17,224 nucleotides of DNA from Treponema sp. GTDB taxonomy: Bacteria > Spirochaetota > Spirochaetia > Treponematales > Breznakiellaceae. The stretch lies in NCBI GenBank assembly GCA_031278025.1, contig JAITLF010000344.1, positions 1 through 17,224 on the forward strand, in the 5' to 3' direction. The number at the start of each line of letters is the position of its first letter. The first letter of the stretch is position 1. A model generated the notes under the pieces. It made no database searches. It was not told the DNA's origin and saw only the letters and a list, made by a program, of their open reading frames with translations. The position numbers were made by a program, and so were the translations under genes. Positions 6,657-15,656 of the stretch are shown here, piece after piece.

Positions 6657-7397
6657 ATGTCCGGACACAGTAAATGGGCGACTATTAAACATGCGAAAGG
6701 AGCCGCTGACGCCAAGCGCGGCCAGATGTTCACAAAACTTATCAAAGAAATTTCCATTGCCGCCCGTATGGGCGGGGGTAATCCCGATGGAAATCCCCGG
6801 CTCAGGACCGCGGTTCTCAAGGCCCGGGGTGCTAACATGCCTAAAGACAACATTGACCGGGCGATTAAGAAGGGTACCGGCGAACTTGAAGGGGTGAACT
6901 ACGAAGAGTTGACCTACGAGGCCTATGCCCCCGGCGGTGTAGCGGTCCTGATTGAGGTCCTTACGGACAACAAGAACCGGGCTGCCGCAGATGTGCGGAA
7001 TATCCTGACCCGTGCCGGTGGTTCCCTGGCTACTGCGGGTTCGGTTTCCCGGCTTTTTACCCGCAAGGGTATCATCACCCTGGATGGGGAGAAGTACATC
7101 GAGGATCAGGTGCTGGAAGTCGCCTTGGAAGGGGGTGCCGAAGACGTAACGCTTTCCGGCGGGGTCATTGAAGTTACCACCGCTCCTGAGGATTTCGAGC
7201 CGGTGGTAAACGCCCTGGATGCCAAATCTTTTGAAACCACCAGCGCCGAGATCAGCATGATAGCCGAAACGGAAGTTTCCCTTGACGCGGAAGGTACCTC
7301 CAAAGCCCTCAGACTTGTTGAAAAGCTGGAAGATAACGACGACGTTCAGAACGTCTACTCCAACGTGGCAATCCCTGAGGGCTTTGAGGCGGATTAA
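6657..7397 (+). CDS. yebC: YebC/TACO1-family protein
   Basis: The 246-residue protein matches the whole YebC family: the N-terminal MSGHSKWATIKHAKGAADAK signature, RGANMPKDNIDRAIKKGTGE, YEAYAPGGVAVLIEVLTDNKNR and GGSLATAGSVSRLF, with the usual three-domain length of about 245. The family was first described as DNA-binding transcriptional regulators and more recently as ribosome-associated factors that relieve stalling; the sequence does not decide between these. It is cytoplasmic. The start is firm: AGGAAGGAG lies 5 bases before the ATG and the family signature starts at residue 1. It has its own promoter and is followed directly by ruvC, a common bacterial arrangement. Confidence 0.97.
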   Translation: MSGHSKWATIKHAKGAADAKRGQMFTKLIKEISIAARMGGGNPDGNPRLRTAVLKARGANMPKDNIDRAIKKGTGELEGVNYEELTYEAYAPGGVAVLIEVLTDNKNRAAADVRNILTRAGGSLATAGSVSRLFTRKGIITLDGEKYIEDQVLEVALEGGAEDVTLSGGVIEVTTAPEDFEPVVNALDAKSFETTSAEISMIAETEVSLDAEGTSKALRLVEKLEDNDDVQNVYSNVAIPEGFEAD

Positions 7398-7929
7398 GCT
7401 TACGGATGCTTCCCCCGCCGGGGGGAAGACACCCCGCTCCCGGCTTACCCGCCGGATCATCGGGGTGGATCCGGGGCTGGCTTCTTCAGGCTGGGGGGTC
7501 ATTGAATTCGACAACCTGCGGCTCCGGTACATTGCCCACGGTTGCATCGAAACTAAGGCGGACTGCTCTCGTGCAGAACGTCTTTTTTTTATCTACAGCC
7601 GTTTTTGCGCTGTTCTGGAAACCTACAAGCCCGGTGAGTCTGCGGTGGAAACCCTTTATTTTGGCCGCAACGTAACCAGCGCCATTGCCGTGGCGGAAGC
7701 ACGGGGGGTCCTTTCCCTGGCTCTGGCGCAGCAAGGCATTGCAGTGGGTGAATACCCGCCCAGCATCATAAAACAGGCGGTAATCGGCGGCGGGCAAGCG
7801 GACAAACGCCAGATTCAGGAGATGGTCCGCCTCCTTTTGGGGCTGGACGCCGTTCCCGCTCCCGACCACGCCGCCGATGCCCTGGCTACGGCTATCTGCC
7901 GCGCCCACAGCGGGCCGGCGGTATCCTAA
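7384..7929 (+). CDS. ruvC: Holliday junction endonuclease RuvC
   Basis: RuvC resolves Holliday junctions left by homologous recombination, working as a dimer with RuvAB. The core is complete: RIIGVDPGLASSGWGVIE with the first catalytic Asp, SAVETLYFGRN with the catalytic Glu, EYPPSIIKQAVIGGGQADKRQIQ, and APDHAADALATAIC with the last acidic residues. There is no ATG or GTG between the yebC stop and the conserved first strand at 7453. The nearest start is TTG at 7384, inside the end of yebC (14-base overlap), giving 181 residues with about 23 extra residues ahead of RIIG. Those extra codons contain a perfect hairpin at 7409-7428. GAGGG lies only two bases before the TTG, which is poor spacing. 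The gene is certain and its start is not. ruvA and ruvB are not in the window. Confidence 0.9.
   Translation: MRRIKLTDASPAGGKTPRSRLTRRIIGVDPGLASSGWGVIEFDNLRLRYIAHGCIETKADCSRAERLFFIYSRFCAVLETYKPGESAVETLYFGRNVTSAIAVAEARGVLSLALAQQGIAVGEYPPSIIKQAVIGGGQADKRQIQEMVRLLLGLDAVPAPDHAADALATAICRAHSGPAVS
7409..7428. repeat. Perfect hairpin at the 5' end of ruvC
   Basis: CTTCCCCC-GCCG-GGGGGAAG is a perfect 8-bp stem with a 4-base loop, 12 bases after the yebC stop. No T-run follows, so it is not an intrinsic terminator. It could limit ruvC translation or protect the yebC mRNA end. Part of it matches the palindrome at 6340-6360. Confidence 0.75.
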
Positions 7930-8029
7930 CCGTAAGCCATAAGTGTTTCAAAGGAGAGGGGTCTGTGGGACGATGAAAGGGATGTTTTCCCGTAAGTTCT
8001 TAGAGCCTGCTGCCGTGTGGATTTTTTGC

Positions 8030-9415
8030 TCAGGCACCTTTGGATCCCTTCATATATCGGTCGATGTACTCCTGTTTGATCCGCACAAGGTCTTCCGCAG
8101 GCAACGCGGAGAGGACGGACCAGCCCAAGTCCAGGGTATGCTCTATACTCCGGTTTTCCATTTCCCCCTGGGTGAGGAATTTCTGCTCAAAGGCCTCCCC
8201 AAACTTTAAGTACCGTTTGTCCCCGTCGGGAAGCTCCTCCTCCCCGATAATGGAGGCCAGGTTCCGTATCTGTTTCACTTTTGAGTAGGCGGCAAAAAGC
8301 TGACTGGATACGTCCTTGTGGTCTTCCCTGGTCATACCGACCCCTATGCCGTCCTTCATGAGCCGGGAAAGGCTCGGAAGGCCGGCTACCGGCGGGTAGA
8401 CCCCCTGCTGGGTAAGTTCCCGGTCCAGGACTATCTGCCCCTCGGTGATGTACCCCGAAAGGTCCGGAATGGGATGGCTGAGGTCGTCGTTCGGCATGGT
8501 GAGAATGGGAATCTGGGTAATAGACCCGGCGGATCCGGTAATCTTCCCCGCCCGCTCGTAGAGGGCGGCCAGCTCCGAATAGAGATAGCCCGGATACCCC
8601 TTGCGGCTGGGGACTTCGCCCCGAATAGAAGAAACTTCCCGCAGGGCCTCGCAGTAGTTGGTCATATCGGTCATGACGACGAGGACATGCATGTTCTTCG
8701 TGTAGGCCAGGTACTCCGCCGCAGTAAGGGCGCACCGAGGCGCAACCAGACGTTCCAGAGAAGGGGCGTCGGCCAGGGACAGAAATACCGCCACGTTTGC
8801 CAAAACGCCTGAACGCTCAAAGTCGTCCAGAAAGAACCGGGCCACATCGTACTTGACGCCCATGGCGCAGAATACGATGACGAAGGATTCTTCGGCGGAA
8901 CGTATCTTAGCCTGGCGCACGATCTGAGCGGCCAGGCGGTTATGAGGCAGGCCGTTCCCGGAAAAGATGGGGAGCTTCTGCCCCCGGATAAGGGTATTCA
9001 TCCCGTCTATGGCGGAAATGCCGGTCTGGATAAAGTCCCGGGGATAGGTCCGGGCGTAAGGGTTAATGGGGAGGCCGTTCACGTCCAGGCAGGTGGAGGA
9101 GATGATGTCCCCATAACCGTCTATGGGTTCCCCCAGGCCGTTGAAGACGCGCCCCAAAAGGCCGGACCCCACCCGGATTTCCATAGGTTTGCCTAAAAAC
9201 TCCACCCGGCTGTCATCGGCGGAAAGGCCAGCGTTGCTCCCAAATATCTGGATGGCGGTCCAGTCCTCGCTCATGTCCACCACCCGGCCTAGTCGGCGGC
9301 CCTCTGCCCGGTCATACACCGCTACTACCTCGTTGAAACCCACGCCACGGCTCCGCTCGGTGATGACCACCGGTCCTTCTATCCGGGCAAGCCCCCGGTA
9401 TTCAACGCCCCTCAT
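8030..9415 (-). CDS. atpB: V-type ATPase subunit B
   Basis: The 461-residue protein is the non-catalytic nucleotide-binding subunit of the V1 head, alternating with A in an A3B3 ring. The family pattern runs through the whole length: [71 protein letters not shown] in place of a true Walker [39 protein letters not shown], and [23 protein letters not shown]. Length is normal and the C-terminus looks complete. The ATG overlaps the A stop (ATGA), so translation is coupled. It is the last gene of the operon here: the next gene, ruvC, runs the other way and ends 100 bases away. Subunit D, usual in this place, is absent. Confidence 0.97.
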   Translation of the reverse strand: MRGVEYRGLARIEGPVVITERSRGVGFNEVVAVYDRAEGRRLGRVVDMSEDWTAIQIFGSNAGLSADDSRVEFLGKPMEIRVGSGLLGRVFNGLGEPIDGYGDIISSTCLDVNGLPINPYARTYPRDFIQTGISAIDGMNTLIRGQKLPIFSGNGLPHNRLAAQIVRQAKIRSAEESFVIVFCAMGVKYDVARFFLDDFERSGVLANVAVFLSLADAPSLERLVAPRCALTAAEYLAYTKNMHVLVVMTDMTNYCEALREVSSIRGEVPSRKGYPGYLYSELAALYERAGKITGSAGSITQIPILTMPNDDLSHPIPDLSGYITEGQIVLDRELTQQGVYPPVAGLPSLSRLMKDGIGVGMTREDHKDVSSQLFAAYSKVKQIRNLASIIGEEELPDGDKRYLKFGEAFEQKFLTQGEMENRSIEHTLDLGWSVLSALPAEDLVRIKQEYIDRYMKGSKGA

Positions 9416-11229
9416 CGTAACCCTTCCTTCACCCGATAGCTCCGCTCCAGTTCATCCAGCGCCTGGCGCATCTCCCGCTCAAAGTCCGTAAGAGCCCTAG
9501 CGGCATCCTGATTCGGCGTTTCGCTCTTGAGCCGGGAAAGCTTTTCCTTTATGTCCGCGCCGGTCTCGTCCCCGGTAAGGGTAACGATTTTGATGAGCGG
9601 TGCCCCGAGTTTAATGCAGACCAGGGAGCGCTCATAGAAGATCATGATGAGTTCTAGGAGCCTCACCTGTTTGGCTGGGACGCAGTACATATCTACTTCG
9701 TCAAAAGAATTCTGCTGCAAAAATCCGTCCTTGATGATCTCCGCCGCAAGGAGCACCAGCCGCTGATCATCCGGCAGGGCATCAGGGCCTATGAGCCTGA
9801 CGATCTCCGCAAGGCGCTGTTCCTTTTTAAGGAGGTCCAGCGCCTGCCGGCGCACACCCGCCCAGAGGGGATTCACCTTTTCCCACCAGGGCTGCACCTC
9901 CTCGGCGTATTCGGAATAGCTGTCGATCCAGGAGATAGCCGGGTAATGCCGGGCGTTAGCCAGGTCCCGGTCCAGGACCCAGAAACAGCGGATGAAGCGC
10001 TTGGTATGCTGGGTTACGGGCTCCGAGAAGTCGCCCCCCGGTGGGGACACGGCCCCGATGATGGAGACCGATCCTTCCGCGCCGGAAAGGGTCTTGACCC
10101 GGCCTGCCCGCTCGTAAAACTCGGCAAGCTTCGTGGGAAGATAGGCGGGAAAACCCTCCTCGGCGGGCATCTCCTCCATACGTCCGGAAAGTTCCCGCAA
10201 GGCCTCGGCCCAGCGGCTGGTGGAGTCCGCCATGATGGCCACATGAAAGCCCATGTCCCGGTAAAACTCAGCCAGGGTTACGCCAGTGTAAATTGATACC
10301 TCCCTGGCGGCTACAGGCATGTTGGAAGTATTGGCAATGAGGATGGTACGTTCCATGAGGGACCGCCCGCTCCGGGGGTCCGTAAGGCGCGGGAACTCGG
10401 TAAGCACGTCAGTCATCTCGTTTCCACGTTCCCCGCAGCCTATGTAGATGATCACGTCCGCGTCGCACCACTTGGCCACCGCGTGTTGGGTCATAGTTTT
10501 GCCCGTACCAAAGCCTCCAGGGATGGCGGCGGTCCCGCCCTTGGACAGGGGGAAGAACACGTCGATGATCCGTTGCCCGGTAACCAGGGGCTGATCCGGG
10601 GAAAGCCGTTCCGCCACGGGCCGGGGGATACGGACGGGCCACCACTGGGCCAGCGGGATATCTTCTTCCGCATTGGTTTTGGCAATTACGGTGTCGCAGG
10701 TATAGTTCCCTCCCAGCGCAAGTTCCGTGATACGGCTCCCCATAACGCCGGGAGGAACCATGATGGTACAGACGATGCTCTCGGTTTCCTTTACCGTCCC
10801 CAGAGCCAAGCCGGGGAAGGCTTTTACCTCCTCCCCCCTTGTAAGCTTTTCCATCACTTCTCGGTTGGGGACAAACGGCCAGGGCATGGCGGGATCCAGA
10901 GGGTCTCCCCGGGAACCGCTTTCCATGAAGACCCCGCTTGCCTTGAACAGGGTTTCCAGGGGCCGCTGTATCCCGTCGTAGATGGTTCCGATAAGCCCCG
11001 GACCCAGGCGGGCTGAAAGAGGCCGTCCGGTAGAAGAAGCGGTGGCGCCTATCCTAAGGCCCGTGTCATCCTCGTACACCTGGATCACCGCCTCTTCCCG
11101 TTCCAAGCGTATGATCTCCCCGGAGATGCGCTTCTCCCCCACTTCCACTACGTCGAAAAGCCCTGCCGCGCCAAGGCCGGAAGCGTGGATTATAGGCCCG
11201 GAAATACGCCGCACCCTGCCTTCAAGCAT
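9412..11229 (-). CDS. atpA: V-type ATPase catalytic subunit A
   Basis: From the ATG at 11229 the protein has 605 residues, normal for subunit A. It carries the catalytic site: Walker A GGFGTGKT at about 238-245, [14 protein letters not shown], then [30 protein letters not shown] with the arginine-rich catalytic loop, and the A-specific inserted domain before the P-loop. It hydrolyses or makes ATP in the cytoplasmic head. The frame is open to 11262, but those 11 residues do not fit the family, while [14 protein letters not shown] does; GAGAGGGGG lies 6-7 bases upstream of the ATG. The start overlaps the end of the E gene by 8 bases, and the stop overlaps the B start. Confidence 0.97.
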   Translation of the reverse strand: MLEGRVRRISGPIIHASGLGAAGLFDVVEVGEKRISGEIIRLEREEAVIQVYEDDTGLRIGATASSTGRPLSARLGPGLIGTIYDGIQRPLETLFKASGVFMESGSRGDPLDPAMPWPFVPNREVMEKLTRGEEVKAFPGLALGTVKETESIVCTIMVPPGVMGSRITELALGGNYTCDTVIAKTNAEEDIPLAQWWPVRIPRPVAERLSPDQPLVTGQRIIDVFFPLSKGGTAAIPGGFGTGKTMTQHAVAKWCDADVIIYIGCGERGNEMTDVLTEFPRLTDPRSGRSLMERTILIANTSNMPVAAREVSIYTGVTLAEFYRDMGFHVAIMADSTSRWAEALRELSGRMEEMPAEEGFPAYLPTKLAEFYERAGRVKTLSGAEGSVSIIGAVSPPGGDFSEPVTQHTKRFIRCFWVLDRDLANARHYPAISWIDSYSEYAEEVQPWWEKVNPLWAGVRRQALDLLKKEQRLAEIVRLIGPDALPDDQRLVLLAAEIIKDGFLQQNSFDEVDMYCVPAKQVRLLELIMIFYERSLVCIKLGAPLIKIVTLTGDETGADIKEKLSRLKSETPNQDAARALTDFEREMRQALDELERSYRVKEGLR

Positions 11230-11845
11230 CAAGCGCCCCCTCTCCCAGAAGGGCGGCGGCAAACTCTGCCCGTTTATCCCGCAACAGGGTTTCTATCACG
11301 GCGTCTATGGAAACGGTGATCCGCGCCGCAAGGGTATCCACCACAAGGGCGGGGAAAATTCCCGGCGCTATACGCCGGTATTCCCCATTGGTTATTACCC
11401 ATTTACCATCAGGAAAAACCGCTTTAAGAAGCGACGCGGTTTCTTCCCCGCTGATCCCCCGGATAAACGCCGTTCCCACAAGTTTGGAAGAATCCAGTTC
11501 GCCGGCCCGCTTCTTGAGTTCCCCTTCCAACATGGCGAGAAGCCGGGACCGAGGAAGGCCGGCAACATACAAAGAAGCGGCGTCTTGAAGAAGGGTTTCT
11601 ATCTTTGCAAGCCGGGTCCGCCGTTTGTCCAGGGGGAGCCGGGCCATGATCTCATTCCGGCTCGCTTCAAACCGGGCGGCATACGTATCCCGTATTCCCT
11701 TCAGAGCGTCTTCGGTTTTCTTTTCCCACTTCCTCGTCCCGGAGGCTACGGTTTCATCGGCCGTCTTGAGGATACGCTGGGCTTTACGTCGGGCATCCTC
11801 CAGAATCTCCCTGTCCAGAACTTCGGTTGACTGCAATTCTTCCAT
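11222..11845 (-). CDS. atpE: V-type ATPase subunit E (peripheral stalk)
   Basis: The 207-residue protein has a long charged helical N-terminal half (about residues 5-90, for example [19 protein letters not shown]) and a more globular C-terminal half with [54 protein letters not shown]. This is the E-subunit plan: the helix pairs with G/H as stator and the C-terminal part contacts the head. Sequence conservation in the family is low, so position (just before A) adds to the call. The Shine-Dalgarno is weak (TAGG). A 71-base gap separates it from F, the only sizeable gap in the ATPase part of the operon. Confidence 0.88.
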   Translation of the reverse strand: MEELQSTEVLDREILEDARRKAQRILKTADETVASGTRKWEKKTEDALKGIRDTYAARFEASRNEIMARLPLDKRRTRLAKIETLLQDAASLYVAGLPRSRLLAMLEGELKKRAGELDSSKLVGTAFIRGISGEETASLLKAVFPDGKWVITNGEYRRIAPGIFPALVVDTLAARITVSIDAVIETLLRDKRAEFAAALLGEGALDA

Positions 11846-11870
11846 AATAACCTACAATAAAACTAATTAA

Positions 11871-11917
11871 AGAGCCCCATTAATTGGGATTTTTAATCCA
11901 CACGTGCACCAGGCTCT
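11871..11917 (-). promoter_or_regulatory. Stem-loop in the F-E gap
   Basis: On the coding (minus) strand AGAGCC (11917-11912) pairs with GGCTCT (11876-11871), enclosing a 35-base loop that holds a smaller CCCA/TGGG hairpin at 11876-11888 (it competes for one base). A T-rich stretch TTAATTAGTTTTATT follows. It could attenuate transcription or set an mRNA processing site ahead of E-A-B. Confidence 0.35.
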
Positions 11918-12258
11918 TACACTTGGATACCGATGGCTTCCCTAATAGCCTCTACCAGTGTTTTCCTGCCCTCAAGCCGTTCCATAGGACCAGGAATCTC
12001 CACAACCAAGGGATAGTGACCGGCAAGCTGCCACCGGATAAGAGTATCCCCCAGCCAGTCCGCGACTTCTTCGGTCAAGATGAGGACCCGGCAGGTCTCC
12101 AGATTGGGCAACGCCGTCCCGGCGGTCTCGTCCCAGCCCTCGGTAATCTTACGGAACGCCGTAAGGGCATCCTCCAACCCGAACACCGCCCTCCCGTCTA
12201 TTCCGACAAAGTGGAAAGCAGTAACTAACTCGAGATCACCGATGAAAAAGTAGTCCAC
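11917..12258 (-). CDS. atpF: V-type ATPase subunit F
   Basis: The 113-residue protein starts MDYFFIGDLELVTAFHFVGI, the usual F-subunit opening, and has CRVLILTEEVADWLGD and HYPLVVEIPGP later, typical of the small Rossmann-like F fold. F sits at the central stalk on top of D and regulates activity. The start is GTG at 12256-12258, only 4 bases after the K stop and without a good ribosome site, so its translation probably depends on termination of K. With D missing from the locus, its usual binding partner is not encoded beside it. Confidence 0.9.
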   Translation of the reverse strand: MDYFFIGDLELVTAFHFVGIDGRAVFGLEDALTAFRKITEGWDETAGTALPNLETCRVLILTEEVADWLGDTLIRWQLAGHYPLVVEIPGPMERLEGRKTLVEAIREAIGIQV

Positions 12259-12262
12259 CGGA

Positions 12263-12583
12263 CTAAAATATCAGGATGAGCAGGGCCACCAGGAATCCCC
12301 AGAGACAGATCCCTTCCGCAAGACCCGCATAGGGCAGGGCTTTTCCCGAAAGCTCGGGGTTCTCGCTCATAGCCCCCATGGCGGCGGCCCCGATCTGGCC
12401 CACCGCGATACCGCCGGCAATACAGGAAATGCCCACCGCCAGGGCTGCGGCAAAATACTTCCACACTACATTTCCCGACGCAGCTTCTACCGCCTGCCCT
12501 TCCCCCGCAACTTCCTGGGCAAACAACACGGTACCGGAAGCTATACACAGAAAAAGAAGAACTGACAATACAATTGGTTTCAT
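12263..12583 (-). CDS. atpK: V-type ATPase proteolipid subunit K
   Basis: The 106-residue protein is a single-hairpin c-type subunit. Residues 4-22 form a hydrophobic signal-like segment with possible cleavage after LFA (22); then come a glycine-rich helix (about 43-69, GISCIAGGIAVGQIGAAAM), the loop SENPELSG, and a second helix with the ion-carrying carboxylate in GLAEGICLWGF (E90). Ten or more copies would form the membrane rotor ring. Q63 lies in the first helix and G91 follows the carboxylate; whether the ring carries protons or sodium cannot be settled from this. Its ribosome site (AAAGGAG, 7 bases before ATG) is the best in the operon, fitting its high copy number. The ATG overlaps the stop of I (ATGA). 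Confidence 0.95.
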   Translation of the reverse strand: MKPIVLSVLLFLCIASGTVLFAQEVAGEGQAVEAASGNVVWKYFAAALAVGISCIAGGIAVGQIGAAAMGAMSENPELSGKALPYAGLAEGICLWGFLVALLILIF

Positions 12584-14622
12584 GATTCCACTCCTTTACG
12601 AAACCGGAAGGGAGAAAATTTCACCCCGGTTTCGGTAAAAAACTTGCTGAAAAATTCATAATATTGAAGACGTACTACCTGAATGGCGACGATCATTCCC
12701 TCAAGAATAATGATGACGGCGTTCCCGAAGATCATGACGATAAGGGCAAAAATCGGCCCCGTCGGCGCCTCCCCGACTATCTCCGAAAGGGTGAACACGA
12801 TGAACGAGAGTACCGCATGGGAAAGGGCAAAGGCCCCTACCCGGAGGAAGCTCACGGTGTTGGAAATGTACGTCGAAGCGGTCTCCAAGACCTCCACAAA
12901 CCCTTCCATAATAAACACCATGATGCCTTCCTCAAAGATAGGCCGCTTTCGGGCGATAATACGCCAGAGCATGGGGCCAAAGAAAACGCAGAATACCGGA
13001 ACCCCAAGGCCGATGCCGTCAAACCAAGCGAAACGTCCGCCCAGGAGGATGCGTGCCGCAATAAAGATGGCGTACCAGAACAGGAGAAGTCCCGCAACCC
13101 CGGTTTTGGAAAAGAAAGCCTTCTCGTACCGCTTCATTAAACAGAGGTTGATGATGTTTACGACCAGGCCGATAGAATTGAGGACTACCCCCACAGCAAC
13201 GGTAAAACCGAAGAAATAAAAGAGTTTGGCAACACTCCCCTTTTCGGGCATAAGGTGGAGGATACGATCCGGCGGCTCCCCGGCCATGCCCGCCATACGC
13301 ATGAAAAATCCCGTTACCGCCTGGGTAGGCCTGACGAGGAGTTCCTCGTTGGCGAATACCGCGCCGTTGAGGATGCCCATGATCATCGACGATATACTTA
13401 CGGCGATCAAAGGGGAGGAAAAATGCCTGAATCCCGAAAGGACTCTGGCGCCCCATTTGGAAGTTAAAAGCCCCAACAACAAAAGCACGAATCCCTGGCC
13501 CACGTCCCCAAACATGATCCCAAAGAGCAGGGTAAAAGAGAAGGCAACAAAGGGCGTGGGATCAATCGTGCCGTAGAGCGGAACGCCGTAGGAGAACACC
13601 ACATTCTCAAAGCCTTTGACAAAGGCCCCATGGTCCAGGGAAACGGGGACTTTTTTCCGTCCCTCACGGACTTCCGGAATTTCATCGGGGTTAAAGGCCC
13701 TGACCGCCACCCTCCCCTCGCTAAGCTGTCTCAGTTCCGCCGCCAGCGCTTTTACCATGTCCGCAGGAATCCAGCCGGAGAGGACGTAAACACTTTGGGT
13801 TGCTTTGAGCTTCCCTTTCAGGCGTTCTACTTCCAGGGCCATAAGGTAGGAACCGGCCAAACGCCACAAGGCCGGCCCGTATTCTTCCCGCAAGGTATTC
13901 TTTTCCTGCGCTATCTCCTCAAGCACCTTGTCTATGCCGGCAAGCCGCTCCTCAAGTCCCGAAAGGAGTTCTGCCGGGATTCCCGTAAAGCCTTCCGGTA
14001 TGGAAATGGGGGCAAAGGAAATACGCTTAAGCTCCGAGTCCAGGGCAAAACGCCCCTTTCGGGAAGCCGCCGCCAGGACACGGTCGCTGGGACCGCCGTC
14101 TTCCCCTTGCCCCAGGGGGATAATCACCGCCCGGTCCGCAAGGTTTTCCCGCAACGCATCCTGGCGCTTGGGATCAATCCGTCCTACCCGTAGCGTCAGG
14201 TACGAAAGCTGGTCCAGGTCCGAAAAAGGGGCGTTAAGGTTCCCAAAGGCCCTGGCTTCGTTCAGGGTTTCTTCAACCTTCCGTTTCTCCTGATTCCCCT
14301 CACTTTCTTTCGTGACCAGGGACGAAATGCCGGCGGAGATCTTCTCCGCCAACAGGTCGTCCTTTTCCTGGGGAAGTGCCGATGCTTCCTCAGGTTCATC
14401 GGGAAGCTCGACCCCTAAGTAGGCCGCCGCAGACCTGACGACCCTCAGCCGGTCCCGGATACGCTCGCAGGCCGCCGTATCCCGGACCGGGGCGTCTATG
14501 CGGGACGCCTCGTCTTCCGAAAGATGAATCAAAGCCCGGCGACCCAGGAATTCTATGACCCGATCCACATCCCGGTCCAGAATGGTAAGCTCTACCCGTT
14601 TCATTCTCCGGGGACGCATCAT
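12580..14622 (-). CDS. atpI: V-type ATPase subunit I
   Basis: The 680-residue protein has a soluble N-terminal half of about 340 residues with helical hairpin character (starting MKRVELTILDRDVDRVIEFL) and a C-terminal half of several membrane helices (from about TPFVAFSFTLLFGIMFGDVGQGFVLL). The family stator motif GDVGQG and the region NTVSFLRVGAFALSHAVLS are present; R594 is the expected essential arginine that faces the K carboxylate. The protein anchors the peripheral stalk and forms the ion half-channels. The start has GGAGG 7 bases upstream and overlaps the C stop. Length is typical. Confidence 0.96.
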   Translation of the reverse strand: MMRPRRMKRVELTILDRDVDRVIEFLGRRALIHLSEDEASRIDAPVRDTAACERIRDRLRVVRSAAAYLGVELPDEPEEASALPQEKDDLLAEKISAGISSLVTKESEGNQEKRKVEETLNEARAFGNLNAPFSDLDQLSYLTLRVGRIDPKRQDALRENLADRAVIIPLGQGEDGGPSDRVLAAASRKGRFALDSELKRISFAPISIPEGFTGIPAELLSGLEERLAGIDKVLEEIAQEKNTLREEYGPALWRLAGSYLMALEVERLKGKLKATQSVYVLSGWIPADMVKALAAELRQLSEGRVAVRAFNPDEIPEVREGRKKVPVSLDHGAFVKGFENVVFSYGVPLYGTIDPTPFVAFSFTLLFGIMFGDVGQGFVLLLLGLLTSKWGARVLSGFRHFSSPLIAVSISSMIMGILNGAVFANEELLVRPTQAVTGFFMRMAGMAGEPPDRILHLMPEKGSVAKLFYFFGFTVAVGVVLNSIGLVVNIINLCLMKRYEKAFFSKTGVAGLLLFWYAIFIAARILLGGRFAWFDGIGLGVPVFCVFFGPMLWRIIARKRPIFEEGIMVFIMEGFVEVLETASTYISNTVSFLRVGAFALSHAVLSFIVFTLSEIVGEAPTGPIFALIVMIFGNAVIIILEGMIVAIQVVRLQYYEFFSKFFTETGVKFSPFRFRKGVES

Positions 14623-15656
14623 AGCTTGACCTCCAACATGGCAAACACGTCGCGGCTTGTCATGCCCATACCAAGACCCTCAGCAAGGCTGGTCAAAAGA
14701 TCCTCCTCAAACTGCTTGAGCTTGATGAAGCAGGCGGCGGTGTCTACGGAAAAAGGCCGCCGGTGAAAATAATGCCGGGCCAGGTGATAGAGATGCCGGG
14801 AAGCCGCATTCTGGAAGTACCGGGGATCCGCCGTCCATGCATCGCCCCATCCAGGATTCAGAAACGCCATCCGTTTCCAGGAAGTCCAGGGACTATAGGC
14901 ATCCAGCGGCAGTTCCAGCATAGCCTCGGCATCCGCCACCAACGAACGCCTGTTCCCGGTTCCGCTTTTGTGGGAGTGGGGATGGAATTCCAGATCAATA
15001 AGCCGCTCCCGAACATCATCCCCGGACATGTGGTAATACGTCCTAAGCCGCAGGGCCCAAACGACATTCCTCAGGGATATTTCCTCCGCAAGGATGGCTT
15101 CTATTCCATCCCGGTCCTGGCGTTTAAGCCGGTAAAGGGATTCCCAAAGCATCGTATAGTAGTGTTTATCCAGCTTAATCTGAAGCACTATCCCCGATTC
15201 TCCCTCCCTGGACGCTTGGGAAATGAGGGATTCAAATTCCGTACCGCTGACCATGGCCGTCATGTCCGGGTAGGCGCCGAAATTCACCACACCGAAACGC
15301 CCCAGGTTCGTAAACGTAAACGCCTTAGCCTCTTTCCCGGCAATGGCCGACAGGGCGGATTTGAGGTCTTCGTACTCATAACTCCGCAGAAGCCGGACGA
15401 GAAACTCCGGGGGCTGGGCGTAAGAATTTACCAGGGAGATGATTTGATTGACCGCGCTGTCCAGAATACGCTGCTCTAAGTCTACCAGGAGTTCCCTTTC
15501 GGGAAGCTCACGGAAGGATTGGGGGAACACCAGCCGGTCAAGGTCGGTAAGGCGTCCTGCCGGCTCAAGGGCGGCGATCCGGAAGCCTACGAAAGACTTC
15601 CCAATGATGCCGCAGGCCTTGGCGTACACATACGCCCGTTCCCCCATCCGGGGCAT
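14619..15656 (-). CDS. atpC: V-type ATPase subunit C
   Basis: From ATG 15656 the protein has 345 residues, near the family norm. It opens MPRMGERAYVYAKACGIIGKSFVG, matching the Y-x-Y-x-x-A-R/K-start of C subunits, and is otherwise helical with little conservation. C (the d-type cap in other names) sits on the K ring and joins it to the central stalk. The frame is open upstream to a TTG at 15695, but the ATG has AAGGGG 8 bases upstream and fits the family. It overlaps the upstream G gene by one base (TGATG) and the downstream I gene by ATGA. The call rests on the N-terminus, size and place in the operon. Confidence 0.85.
   Translation of the reverse strand: MPRMGERAYVYAKACGIIGKSFVGFRIAALEPAGRLTDLDRLVFPQSFRELPERELLVDLEQRILDSAVNQIISLVNSYAQPPEFLVRLLRSYEYEDLKSALSAIAGKEAKAFTFTNLGRFGVVNFGAYPDMTAMVSGTEFESLISQASREGESGIVLQIKLDKHYYTMLWESLYRLKRQDRDGIEAILAEEISLRNVVWALRLRTYYHMSGDDVRERLIDLEFHPHSHKSGTGNRRSLVADAEAMLELPLDAYSPWTSWKRMAFLNPGWGDAWTADPRYFQNAASRHLYHLARHYFHRRPFSVDTAACFIKLKQFEEDLLTSLAEGLGMGMTSRDVFAMLEVKL

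Noticed and set aside
6519..7547. 342-codon minus-strand open frame
   Set aside because: It lies antisense to yebC and ruvC, both firmly identified; its protein has no recognisable fold.
7976..8029. Terminator between ruvC and atpB
   Set aside because: There is a T-run near 8020, but no stable stem sits directly before it on either strand.
7943..8209. Plus-strand frame after ruvC with AAAGGAG upstream
   Set aside because: The Shine-Dalgarno best fits a GTG that stops after three codons, and most of the longer frame is antisense to atpB. It might be a broken gene start but cannot be supported.
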